Of a DNA stretch of 64,000 nt, positions 49,301 to 61,168 are shown piece by piece (positions within the stretch are counted from its first letter, which is position 1; each line of letters begins with the position of its first letter). The stretch is from Piper betle (Eukaryota; Streptophyta; Magnoliopsida; Piperales; Piperaceae), in NCBI GenBank assembly GCA_033002965.1, contig JAURVB010008563.1:1-64000 (forward strand), given 5' to 3'. The notes under the pieces were generated by a model. The model was not told where the DNA came from. It was given only the letters and a program-made list of their open reading frames with translations, and ran no database searches. The translations under genes and the position numbers were made by a program.

Positions 49301-49877
49301 TTAAACAATGAGCTACAGTCTACTGGACGTAGCCACCAACGTTGTTGCGTGAGAGCCCAACACGCAAGAGGCCCAACGCCATGTGCTGTTGGTTTCAAAC
49401 ATTCATATGTATACATATGGTGTCTCCTGATGTAAAGTAAACCAAACTAGTAAGAAAGGGACTCTACCTCCAATTTGTTGCTATCCCAAAAAAATAAATG
49501 TAAAAAAAAATTATTCAATTCTTCCCTTAACAAAAAATAAAAACTTCATTATAATTACTTGAATTTGGAGTAGGAATTGATCGTCACCTAACTTGACTTG
49601 AATTAGGGTTAAGAAAAATAGGACCCAGAGACGAAAATATTTGTGTTGATGTGCATAAATTTTATGTGATAAGGTTTTTTCCGAGAACCATGAAGTTTAA
49701 AGTCATACCCAGTTTTTTTGGTAGTGAGATTGTACCTTAACCCAATCGTAGCGAGAACATAACTTCTTAAAATGTGGCCTGATCAATTTTAAGGACTGCA
49801 TTAGTCAGTGAACATGTTTAAGAATAATATGGTTATTCCAATGACTCGGGTACACCCGGTTTTATATATATATATAT

Positions 49878-49910
<33 letters not shown>

Positions 49911-52900
49911 TATTATTATTATATTTGACCAGTTGTGTTTTTTTTTGTAAAAAATACTCAACGTTTAATATGGTAATTTTTTTAAAAAAATTGGTGTTAT
50001 TTTATTTTTAATCTGGATAAGTGGAAAGACTTGAAAATAAGAATTAGCTGGTGAGAGAGACTTATTTTGCTGATGAATTTGGTTCATCCATTATGAACCT
50101 GTCTCTAGAATAATATATATTCGATGCTCTTCCTATATATTCAATGTGTACAGATGAGAATACTCTAAATATACCGAACCTGACTACTATATATAATTTT
50201 CTTGGTTTTGATCATTTACATATATTCAACGTTTTGATTACTTAAATCATTTACAAAGATCTGTAACGTTAAATAGTTATACTAACCTGTTAAGTGCTGA
50301 GCACAATACATAAAATTAACCAACTGATGATGCCAACAGATCATCAATGTTCGATCTACCAGAAGATACTTAGTTGTGTTTTGAATAAACTTTATAACCA
50401 ATACTCCGACGGCAGTATCATATTGGGTTAAGGGTCCAAATCAAGCAACTATTTGACAACATACTTATGGTGACCAGGATCATCATAGAGATACCCCTTT
50501 CTGGATCGTTCTACCTCATTTGCATCAGTTTCTTAATGCCTGCAGCTAACATGGTGACCTCCTACTAAAATTTATAACATGTAGATACCTTTATTTCTGT
50601 CAAAAAAAAAAAAAAAAGATGGGTCATTTTCCCATGGCACAAGAGCAAGTTGGAAGGCATAAAAGAATGGCACATATCACATGGAGCTTGCAGATGATCG
50701 TTAATGGTATGTCACATGCCCTTGCAGAATAACGTCAAGAGGAAGACATGGATACCACTTGTGCCTGCAGACTTGTATTTATATATTGGTTGTGTCACCT
50801 TTAATATTTTGGCGATCCCGAGAGATTTTTCTCTGAATTTTTTTTGTCACCGTCTCTCATCTCTTTCTTGTAGTTTATTTATATGATTGCATTAACAATA
50901 AACTTAACGGGTGTGTTCCAATTTTTTTATACATAATACGAGAACCGCCGGAACATGCGGCAGTTCTCTTTAACCCATTTCTTTGGATGCGAATACAAGA
51001 AGATAGAAGCGAAAAAACATACATGTATCAATTACCCAAGCGCGGTGTATATTATTCTCTATATTATACAATATGTATGTGTACGCCGGAAAATGGGAAC
51101 CTATGCATAGAATGTAATATATAGTTGTAAACAAATTTCTGCCAGCTGCAGCCAATCCTTCATTATGAAAATAAGCGAAGTTTTTGTATACAAGTTGGAG
51201 AGAGTGATTTCAAATAATAAAAGAACGAAATCTTAGAATTCGAATATTTGTGCTTTCAAAAAAAAAAACAGAATATTTTAAATTTGGAAAAAATATCAAT
51301 GGATCTTTTATCAAAAATGGTTTTTTTTCCGTACACAAGTTAAGCTTCTAACATGAACTCTTAAAAGAGGTATGTCGTGTGTTACTGCTAGGCAAGATGT
51401 CGTGTTATTCACGACTTATACCAAATTAATTTTAATTATATATAAAAATTCTCATTGGATAATGAGATAAACTATAATAATTTAATATCTTATATATAGA
51501 TTATGATTGACTTCAAAAAAATATCCTATTTGATTGAAAAGATGAATTATAACCATTTAATTTTTTTATTATATTTTTTAAAATAATTAAATAAACTTTA
51601 TTAATAAGACGCTAAAAGTTGAGATTGACTGGATTTGAATGTGTGACCTTTTACTGTGATAAATATTTTTATTTTATTTTTTAATAAATTGAAGTTAGCA
51701 AGGTTTGAACTCGTAACCCTCTACATGAGGTATTTTTTTGTATTTTAAAAAAAATTCTTGCACTTTTATTGGCTACTTCTCCTACATTTAATTTGTATTG
51801 ATTACATGTTTTATTAATAAGAGTAGATATTTGTGTTAACCAACAACAATCCTAGTGTCTATTTTGGGTGAGGCCATTTGTATACAGGAATTGGCCCATT
51901 ATATGATCGAAAGTGGGCTTTAACGCTTGTGGGCTATTTTTGAATGGGCCAGATGTGGGCCTTGCTATTTACGCCCAGTTTGGATTTTGGAACATGCAAT
52001 ATCCAAAGCTTTGTTTTATTTATATGATGATGATGTCACATTAGCATCAAAACAAGGCAAGCTAGCACCATACCTCACTTTGGCACTCTTGAGTCTTGGG
52101 AGCTATATGATGATCATGTCTTGAATATTGTTTTATAGTGTGTTTTTGCTACCAAATAAATATATAAATTACCAGCAAACACCTCTACATATATTTGTAA
52201 TTTATTGGCTTGGCAGCGAAGGGGAGCTTAGGACAAGCCAATGAATAAAAATTTTGCGTTGAGCTTGAGTCAAACAACCAAGCTGAGCTCAATTTATCAA
52301 GACGGAAAAAAATTGGATAGCTAGCCTCATGCTTGAACCTCTAGCTCCATCAGCTTGTTAAATTCAAGCTTGGGTCTCTGATAAAAAAACTTTTAAACCA
52401 TTGAAAATATCTTAAAAAATAATTAGTTTTTGGTCGAAGGTACTTACCAACGGACATGACTATCACATATACTTTTGTTTGGTCATTTAAAAAATATTTT
52501 CCTACTCAATAAAACATCATCTTCTTACTTGAACTATGCATTTTCGAGCTATTTTTAATTCTTTGAATTTGGAATGACAGTAACTATAATATTAGTAATA
52601 CATCATCTTCTTCTTGCTGTTTGTTCTTAACATATCTTAGTTTCGTTCAAAATTAAAAATTAAAAATTAAAAAAAGCCTCTCTCTTTTAAGGATTGTCAA
52701 AAAAAGGGGGCATTAGCAGTTGAAATGAATGATTTAGTTCTAATTTTGCAATCAATTTAGGTAAAAGGTAAAGAAATCCGCGGGTGATATAAAATTTATG
52801 GGACAATGGCATGACCTAAATTTATTATATATTTTGTTAAAAAATAGACCCAATTAAGAAACAAATTTCTGGTAGACAATATGGTAAGATCAAACATTCA

Positions 52901-53002
52901 CAACTAAAAATTCCTTGGTTTAAGAACTTCAACGTATCGGGATTTGGGTCACGAGAACATGGCATATATTTTGTTTATCATCCTCTCACAGTAATGCTGA
53001 CT
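43325..53002. other. 9.7-kb gene-poor stretch
   Basis: I find no supported gene. An (ATC)n run lies at 43803-43824 and (TA)n/(AAT)n/(ATT)n at 49864-49921. Frames at 44907-45179 and 46076-46375 (minus) both cover GC-richer text with GGGACCC/GGGTCCC words, often seen in plant promoters, but no adjacent gene is visible. At 48979-49045 a tRNA-like pair of boxes (CATTGGTAAAGACAT and GGTTTGAACTTGG) may be a decayed SINE. 52240-52390 has GAGCTTGAGTC/AAGCTGAGCTC clusters like the hAT family. Confidence 0.4.
51370..51620 (+). repeat. Dispersed repeat, related to 24415-24620
   Basis: Shares TGCTAGGCAAGATG, the following CGTGTTATTCACGACTTAT region and GAGATAAACTATAATAATTT with the copy at 24.4 kb in the same orientation. 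No coding capacity. Confidence 0.45.
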
Positions 53003-53344
53003 TCAAATACATGGTTTAAAAGTATAATCTTTAATATAAACCTGGTCACCATGTAATTTAATTTGCTTCGATCTGATGAGTCCTGACACTTTAGGAAGAA
53101 GAGAAGGTTCATCAGTTAGTTCAAGGTTGAAATTCTCAATCCATCCAGATAAGTATGCTATTTCTGCAAACCTTTCTATGCTATGAAACATGATCATGGT
53201 GCTTTCTTGTCCATGCAGATGTTCACGCTCTTTTTCTCTGTTGTTTATCACTCTTTGTACTTCATTTCTTATCTTCTTCCGTATGCTTTGTCTGATGCTC
53301 TGAGCCAGTTTTAGTGAAACATGAATTGGTACAGCACCAACCAT
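53003..53344 (-). CDS. Unidentified 113-codon open frame
   Basis: An open frame with a non-repetitive, protein-like translation: a basic helical part (LKLAQSIRQSIRKKIRNEVQ) and a C-terminal part (SGWIENFNLELTDE and LIRSKQIKLHGDQVYIKDY). I do not recognise a family. It is divergent from the PMT methyltransferase gene with 207 bp between the two starts, and could be an exon of a longer gene, a retroelement fragment or chance. The ATG choice is only the first in frame. Confidence 0.3.
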   Translation of the reverse strand: MVGAVPIHVSLKLAQSIRQSIRKKIRNEVQRVINNREKEREHLHGQESTMIMFHSIERFAEIAYLSGWIENFNLELTDEPSLLPKVSGLIRSKQIKLHGDQVYIKDYTFKPCI

Positions 53345-53551
53345 TTTTTATCCAGATAAAATAGAAGTTGACCTCATACATACATGTGGATGTGGAGAAA
53401 CTTGGTCCTTATTAAGACCTAGTTTTTTTTTTTCTTTTCTTTTGAAAGATTGTTTGGTTTCTGTTCAATTGGCTAGTACAAGGAACCTAGTATGCAGCTT
53501 ATAACAGACTGAAATCATGATTTTGTAGTTTACATTCAATAGACAGCCTCA

Positions 53552-55893
53552 ATGGGCAGGGAGTATCAGCTATCATTCAGACCTAAATGCCCAGAATCAA
53601 TTCAGAAACGCCTGCTGTGCATACTATCCATTGGTGGCCTGTGTCTTGTTGCTAATCTTTGGGGTGCTGGTGTTTGGCAAAATTCTTCTCCTACAAAATT
53701 GAATCATTCTGAAATGTATCACAGACCCAAAATGGAAGCAGGCTCTACTTCACCACCAACACCAACACCTTCTTCTTCTTCTCTTTCAAACTCCCTTGAA
53801 TTTGAGTCGCACCAGCAAGTAATTATCAATGATACAATTGCCAAGCCACAAAGGTTCCCACCTTGCAGCATCAAATACAGTGAATACACTCCTTGTCAAG
53901 ACAAGAAAAGAGGAAGGAGGTTCCCCAGGGACATGATGGTTTACAGAGAGAGGCACTGCCCTGCAAAGGAGGAGCTTCTTCTCTGCTTAATTCCTGCACT
54001 TCCAAAATACAAGAAACCGTTAAATTGGCCACTCAGTAGGGACTATGCTTGGTATGACAACATCCCTCACAAAAAGCTCACTGTGATGAAAGCTAAGCAG
54101 AATTGGGTTCAAGTTGATGGTGATAAGTTCATATTCCCTGGTGGAGGGACCTCGTTTCCCCATGGAGCAGATGCATACATTGATGACATCAATGAGCTCA
54201 TCCCTTTGAATACTGGAGAGATCAGAACTGCACTTGACACAGGATGTGGCGTAAGAATTCTGAAATATTTTCACAAGATCACAATTTTTTTGCCATGCCA
54301 TGAAATAGCATCTTTCTGTTTAGTAACTAATTCTCGTAGGTGGCAAGCTGGGGTGCTTACATGTTGAAGAGAAACATATTAGCCATGTCTTTTGCTCCAA
54401 GGGACTCACATGAAGCTCAAGTTCAATTTGCTTTGGAGAGAGGAATCCCAGCCATGATAGGAGTCTTGGCATCACAAAAATTGCCTTATCCTGCAAGAGC
54501 TTTTGATATGGCTCATTGTTCTCGCTGCTTGATTCCTTGGTACAAGTATGGTGCGTCAATATATATATATATATATATATAATGATTCCAATCTCTTCAT
54601 CTACAATTTTTGCCAGTGTTTATATCTATATCAATTGAACAATCAGTACTTGCTCATAATTTACAGCTTTGATTTGTTTGAACATACATTGTTACCTGTA
54701 GATGGACTGTATCTAATTGAGGTAGACAGGGTTTTAAGACCCGGAGGGTACTGGGTCCTTTCTGGTCCCCCCATAATGTGGAAGGAACACTGGAGAGGGT
54801 GGGAGAGATCTAAAGAAGACCTTGAACAAGAACAAGACGTAATAGAGGAGATGGCCAGGCGCCTATGCTGGAGAAAAGTAATTGAGAAGGATAATCTAGC
54901 AATATGGCAAAAACCCATCAATCATATCGATTGTATGAGAGACCAAAAGATGCATAACACCACTCCCATTTGCAAGGAAGAATACCCAGATGCAGCATGG
55001 TAATGTGACACATTACGAAAATGTACAACTAGCTAGCATAGTATTTTTGTGACAACTTAGGACACTTACTCATGTTGGGCATCAAAATGTTCTGAATTTG
55101 AAAAGGTACAAGATAATGAAGACATGCATAACTCCACTGCCACAAGTGAACAATCAAAATGAAGTTGCTGGTGGGGGCTTGGAGAAATGGCCTAGAAGAG
55201 CTTTTACCCTTCCTCCAAGAATGAGAAGTGGATCCATCCCCGGATTAACTTCAATGAACTTTCATAAGGATAATGAAGCATGGAAGAAAATAGTGGCCTA
55301 CTATCAGGAGATCATCCCTCTCAGACGATACAGAAACATCATGGATATGAATGCATATTTGGGAGGATTTGCAGCTGCTTTGGTAGAGTACCCCGTGTGG
55401 GTCATGAATGTGGTTCCTGTTGATGTAAAAGAAAACACTCTTGGTGTGATATATGAAAGAGGGTTCATTGGTACATATCAAGATTGGTGTGAAGCTTTCT
55501 CAACATATCCAAGAACATATGATCTGATTCATGCAGCTGAGTTGATCAGTCTTTATAAAAACAGGTGAAAATTCTCATTAACCTCAATCAAAAAAGTTGT
55601 TTATTAATTTGATTAGAAAGTTTCTTCCAAATAAATCTAAGAAATTTTCTTGTTCTATTACCAGATGTGACATGGCCAATATATTATTGGAGATGGATCG
55701 GATATTGAGGCCAGAAGGTGCAGTTATATTCAGAGATTCGGTTGAAACGTTGGTTAAAATTCAAAGCATAATTGAGAGAATGAGATGGAAATCTCAGATG
55801 AAGGATAATATTGAGGATGGACCTTCTAATTCTGGAAAGATCTTAGTGGCTGTGAAAGATTACTGGACAGTTGAAGCCATTAAGGAAAATTAG
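53552..55893 (+). CDS. Golgi-type probable methyltransferase (PMT/DUF248 family)
   Basis: Plant-specific SAM-dependent methyltransferase family (QUA2/TSD2 relatives) thought to methylate pectin in the Golgi lumen as a type II membrane protein. Exons 53552-54250, 54340-54550, 54702-54999, 55106-55564 and 55665-55893 give 631 aa; all introns are GT-AG and phases agree. Order: short cytosolic tail, one membrane segment (21-41), a Ser/Pro-rich stem, then [16 protein letters not shown], the SAM-binding [16 protein letters not shown], the family signature [55 protein letters not shown] and [19 protein letters not shown], ending [10 protein letters not shown]. Length and motif set are those of the PMT14-17-like group. 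Intron 2 begins GTGCGT and holds a (TA)n run. It appears intact. A truncated relative lies just downstream. Confidence 0.94.
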
Positions 55894-56222
55894 CATCCCA
55901 TTTATCACCCTTTTTAAGTTGATCATTCTTTATTGATTCATCCATATCACCCTTTCTAATCTGTAACTTCAATCTTGAACTCATGCATCAATGGTGAAAA
56001 GACTGAATCTCTAAAAAAATGCATGGGGGAAATATTTTGGGCTTTCTTATCTTTTTGAGCTCTTTTCATTCTCAGTGTTAAAGTGGGTTGTTACGATTCA
56101 AATAAGAATCTTAATTAAATCACTCAAACAGGAGTGCAGTAAGGATGAACTCTAATTCATCAACATCTCCGGTAGATCAAATGAAAAATTTAAAAAAGGC
56201 GGGTCATCACAATTTACACTTT

Positions 56223-56444
56223 AGAAACATTGTGGTCATGAAGGCCCACCTCGGAGGATTTGCAGCTGCACCTGTTAAATTCCCAGTTTGGGTCATGAAT
56301 GTTGTCCCTTCCAATTCACAAGATGACACTCTTGCAGTCATTTATGAGAGAGATAGTGGCACATTTCAATACTCGTGTGAAGCTTTCTCCACATATCTCG
56401 GCATATATGATCTCATCCATGCTTCCGAGGTGTTCAGCATTAGG
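56223..56444 (+). pseudogene. Truncated paralogous fragment of the PMT methyltransferase
   Basis: A frame from 56145 to 56513 contains about 74 residues matching part of exon 4 of the upstream gene: [64 protein letters not shown]. Family-invariant positions are changed (MDMN to VVMK, DWCEAF to YSCEAF) and one residue is missing. Nothing of the SAM-binding half or the C-terminal part remains. It lies 330 bp after the stop of the intact gene, so it is most likely the relic of a tandem duplicate. Confidence 0.85.
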
Positions 56445-58174
56445 GATGTAAACAAGCAAGTTCACTCACTTCAGATTGGCTTGAACTTATGCTTATTAAT
56501 TTTGTACTTGTAAAAAATAGTCGGATGTAAATGGATAGCTCATTCCAATGTTGAATTAGTTCTAATCAATTCTACGAGAGGCCAATTTAAACATAGGTTT
56601 TGAAAAAGCATTCCTTCTCAAGCTAACTTTTAAAATAAAAGAAAATTATAAAAGTTTATTGGATCCAAATTAGCTCTAATTAATGGTATCAAAGCACTAA
56701 GGTTAAATTTCTTGGACCTCACGGTATTTCAATTAACCCAAATTAGAGTCTCATTGTAACATGTGGGTCTCACATGTGTGAGGGGTAGGGGTGCCTATCG
56801 GTTGGGTTTGGTCGGGTATTGTAAAACCTGCGACTCGAGTCAGGGTTTTATAATCGTTAGCCGATCGGTTTGACTGTAGTTCGAGTCGGTTCAGCTTTCA
56901 GAACACGTGTGCGGGGCCGAAGCCGACCGTGCGCACGTGCTATGAGGGTTCATGTATACCCCTAAGTATCGATGATAGCGTCAGATACGCATCAGCAGAC
57001 TGAGTTATTAGTAGATATGAGAGTAAACAGTTGATGATTTTATTTTTTTATGTTGTGACCATAGAATTAGTTTAGGCCAAATAATGCATTAGGACGCGTT
57101 AGATAGTATTCGGGTGGGTTATTAGTTATACAGCATGTCATTTGGATGTTGTGGTGTTTTATTTGATTTTATGGGATTTTCCCCAATTTTTTTGGATTTT
57201 TATAGGATTTATTTCGAGTTAGTTATTATTCTTGACTCGAGCCAATGTCGAGTTAAGTCTTATTTATAACTTTGCCACTGCCCTATACTTCTCATCCTCT
57301 TCCCCGATACTTTCCCTTCACCGCCCAAACCCTAGTCGCCGCCCTGAGATTTTGCCACCGCCGTCGACGCCATCTCACCGCCGATCGACGCCGCCCAGCC
57401 CGACCATGCCGTCGCCTTGCCGCCTCGACCACGCCCAGCCATCGTCCAGCCGTTACGACACCAGAAATCACCACGATTTCACGGCCGCTCTAGACGCGCT
57501 TCCGCTGCCGTCTGCGCCAGACCGCCGCCGCCGTGACGTCGAAGCCCTTCCCCTCGACCTTCCTTACAGTTCCCCCTATCTAACGCTGTCGTCGAGGCCG
57601 GCGGTGGGTTCTATCGAGGCGACCGACTACCCTGGCCGAACTCAACCTCGTCGCCGGTGGCCATTGCCACCGCAGCTGCCCTTGTTGTCACCACCATTGG
57701 GTCAAGCTCGCCGAGACGGTGCTAACCCCTACCTCCGATTGCCCCACCAGAGCAGTCGCCGAAAAACCACCAGAACTGCCAAAAAACCGCCGGCACAGTC
57801 GCCGAAAAACCGCCGACTCGCCTTCATCGCCTTCGTCCATCGGCACCGATTTCAGCACCGATCGCGAGGTGGTTCTTCCTTCTTTTTTAGAATTATGACA
57901 TACATGTTGTGGTCATGGTAGCATATTAGAATTAATTTTATTAACTTCATGATTTTAGTTTAATTAATCGTGATTATGATAAACATGTGATGATTAGCGT
58001 AGATTGTGTTGTGTGATGTAAATGCTCACTAATGAAATTGTTAGTAAACCATGGAATAGTTAATTAAATGCTTGTTAACTAATTAATTTATGAATTTGCA
58101 TGAATTAGGTTTTGCATGCTAGTATTAAGTTAAACAGATTAAATTGATTAAACCATTGTATTAGGTATGCTTCG

Positions 58175-61168
58175 TGTAAAACCTACGATTCGAGTTAGGG
58201 TTTTATATTCAGAACCGGTCGGTTTGACCGTTATTTTTCAAGTTGCGTCAGTTTTAGGACACGTGCACCGAGCCGACGCTGGTCACGTGTATGAACTATT
58301 AGGGTCATGCGTACCCAAATATATGATGATAACGTCATGAACACAGCAGAACAGAATAAGTTATCAGAATATGTGAAAGTATGCCAGTCATTTTTTTTAT
58401 TTTTATATATAGTGGATTGTAGAATTAGTTTTAGGCTATTTACCGCGTTAGGACGCGTTACGGGCAGTTTGGGTGGGTTGTTAGTCATAGAGCATATCAT
58501 TATAATGTTGTGGTGTTTTTTTGATTTTACGGGATTTTTCCCGATTTTTTATGAATTTTTTGGATTTAATACGACTTAGTTATTATACTTAACTCGAGCC
58601 GGAGATGAGTCAAGTCTTATTTACGAAATTGCCACCCCAGTTATTTCTCCCCTCCCGACATCTTCTTCCCAAACCCTTGCCCCGACGCCGCCCCCGTGCA
58701 GCGTCACCAACCTCATGCAGCGTCGCCGCCACCGCTGTCGACGCCGCCCGATCGCCGATCGACGCTGCCTAGCCCTGCCACGGCGTTGCCGTGCCGCCCC
58801 CGACCAGCCCTGGCCACTGCCACGCTGCCGCGATGCCGAAATCGCCTCGCCTAGCGCAGCGGCTACATTTCGGTCGTGTCGCTGATTCCGCCACCGGCGA
58901 CCATCGCCGCCACGATTAGGTGGTTGCCTCAGCACCATCGACCGCCCAGTGATCTTCCCCGACCGGAACGGAGGCCAGCGCCGCCCATCCCGGCCGGATC
59001 TCCACACCACCACGGCCAGCCTCTATTTTAGCCATTTTTTCGGCGAGCCACCGACTCGGACAACCATGTCGACGTCGTGGATGTGTCGGGCTCGCCGAGC
59101 CGGTTCCAATGGTACCCTATATAACCCCTATCCAGCTAGTAGACGCCGCCGGCAATTATTGCCGGAAAACCGCCGGAAGGGTGCCGGAAAACCACTGAAG
59201 CCGCCGGAAAACCGCCAGAACCCGCCAAAAAATTGGATTCGCTAGAATTCGCCGGATCTTCCGAGGAGTTCATCCAGTCTATCCCAATAGAATGTCGGAC
59301 GCCAATGAGCGCCGAATTCGAGCTCCGAGATGCGCGACGAAACCCTAGCCGTCACCGATTGCTGACGACGTGAGGTATAATTACCTTCTAATTTATAATT
59401 CAAACTTGATGATTGTTAGCACATCATGCTAGGGTTGGTTGATTGATGTGATTAATGCTTAATTATGAATGAAATGATGATTGCATGATGTAATTAATTA
59501 AGAATGAATAGCATGTCATTTAATGAGGTAGATCTAGTCTGAGCATGATAAGTGACCACTACGTAACTTAGAAAAACACGGTAAAATCGCTATGAATAGG
59601 ATTAGTTAGAATTATTTTCATACGCATGATTATTTGATTGTTGATTGAGGCTCATTGAGTTTGACGCATCATTTAGTTAGCGGGCGTTAGCATTTAGTTT
59701 TCATGTGTAGGTACGGAGTAGGAGCTCGCCGCCTAGGCTCAATGACACGCTTGGAGCTTCTACCAGGTCCGTTTAGGACTCGACTCTGTTTTACGTCTTT
59801 CTATTGTATGTTTATCTTATCATTTGCAAAACGGGTTAAGTGGCGTTTTATTGGATCCCACTTAACTCGGGCCATCTAGACGAACAGATTTCCGGATTAA
59901 TAACCCCTCGAGGATGAGATCCCTCGAGGATGATTTCGAAAACAAGATCCACCACACATTGCCTTCGGGCCTATTATATAAATCCCAACCCAACCCTATA
60001 TATATGTAGTTTTCGCATTTTCAGTGAGACGAGAGATGGAGAAACCGACTGCACATACCATGAGCGGATGTCGTGACAGTCAAAGCGGGCTTTGGATTAG
60101 TGCCAGCAGACTGTTCCATTCCCGAAGGATCCTGACAACTCCGCGTTTGAGTTCCTCTCACCTGGAGAACGTGGAGGTTAACGGGTACTATTTAGTACAA
60201 CGCATGTCCGGACTTGTGGTTCAAAGGGTACTAAAGGCGACTGCCTGAGAGTACTCGGCCTTCGTGCTCAAGGCCAAGAGAAATATGGAGGTAAGGAGAG
60301 GGCTTAGGATAAAGTTTCATGAGAAGTACTGAAAAGAAGTGCCGACAGCGGCACAGTACCAGCAGTAGATCAGTAAGTTCGGGATATTATCGGGTCTGCA
60401 GCCCAGTGGCTCCTCAGTAGTGCCCTTTAGAGTGTCCACGTGGAGTATATGATGTTTTCTTTCATATGAGAGTTTGCTCTCATAGCTAACTTGTTATAGT
60501 TATTTTATTTTTTGGACCAGTAATACTTGTTACTGACGTGTTTTTATACTATATGTAGGTAACAATTACGAATTGGAGGAGCCAGGTTTGGACGGAGGAG
60601 CATTGTTGTCGCTTGCACACATGTCAATCAATTGAGTGTTTATATTGTGTTATGATATTATTATATGGTATGAATAAATGCTTGAAACATGATGATGTGA
60701 CGTGATTAGTTGTTAAAATATGATGTTATGACATGATGAAAAGCTAAGATATGATGACAAGAGGTGAGATGTGATCACAGTGCACAGCAGAAGTGTGGCC
60801 CAAGTTTTATAATGAATATACGGTATATTAGATTATGTGTGATTAAAATTGTTGATATATGCATATATATTGGTGTATATTGTTTTGATAGGGTGGACCC
60901 TAATTACACTTTTAGGGGAGATTTTGTCCGTTTTATTTTAGAATTTTCATTGAGTTTGATCATAATTGTATTGGTGTGTTTGAATTGCATGCCATTCTTG
61001 TAGTACCATGTTAGGGTTTGTGCATTCATCCATGCTTTGAGAGTTGTATCTTCATCTTAAAATGCCGAGATTGGATCCGTATGAGTTAGGTTCGGGTTAG
61101 CCGACCTAACCGGAGCCTGTAACATACTAGTTCGGTTCACGAGCGTGAACCGGATTTGAGGTGTTACA
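58175..61168 (+). mobile_element. Large solo LTR (innermost layer), 2.99 kb
   Basis: It runs from TGTAAAACCTACGATTCGAG (58175) to TGAGGTGTTACA (61168), inserted in the LTR copy around it. CTTCG (58170-58174) and CTTTG (61169-61173) agree at 4 of 5. It matches the minus-strand copy 32807-35748 along its length. It has a GC-rich block at 58640-59240, direct repeats of CCTCGAGGATGA near 59907-59935, and a TATA-like box near 59975. Confidence 0.88.
59971..59983 (+). promoter_or_regulatory. Candidate LTR promoter TATA box
   Basis: CTATTATATAAAT follows the conserved GCCTTCGGGC and recurs at the same place in the outer copy (about 61637-61650) and in the minus-strand copy (about 33994-34003). About 80 bp downstream all three keep a frame starting MSGC (ATG at 60060, 61725 and, minus, 33913). 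The position fits the U3/R boundary, but no transcript supports it. Confidence 0.45.

Noticed and set aside
57232..57921. 229-codon frame
   Set aside because: Lies in the GC-rich block of the solo LTR; Pro/Arg-rich and not kept as a frame in the other two LTR copies.
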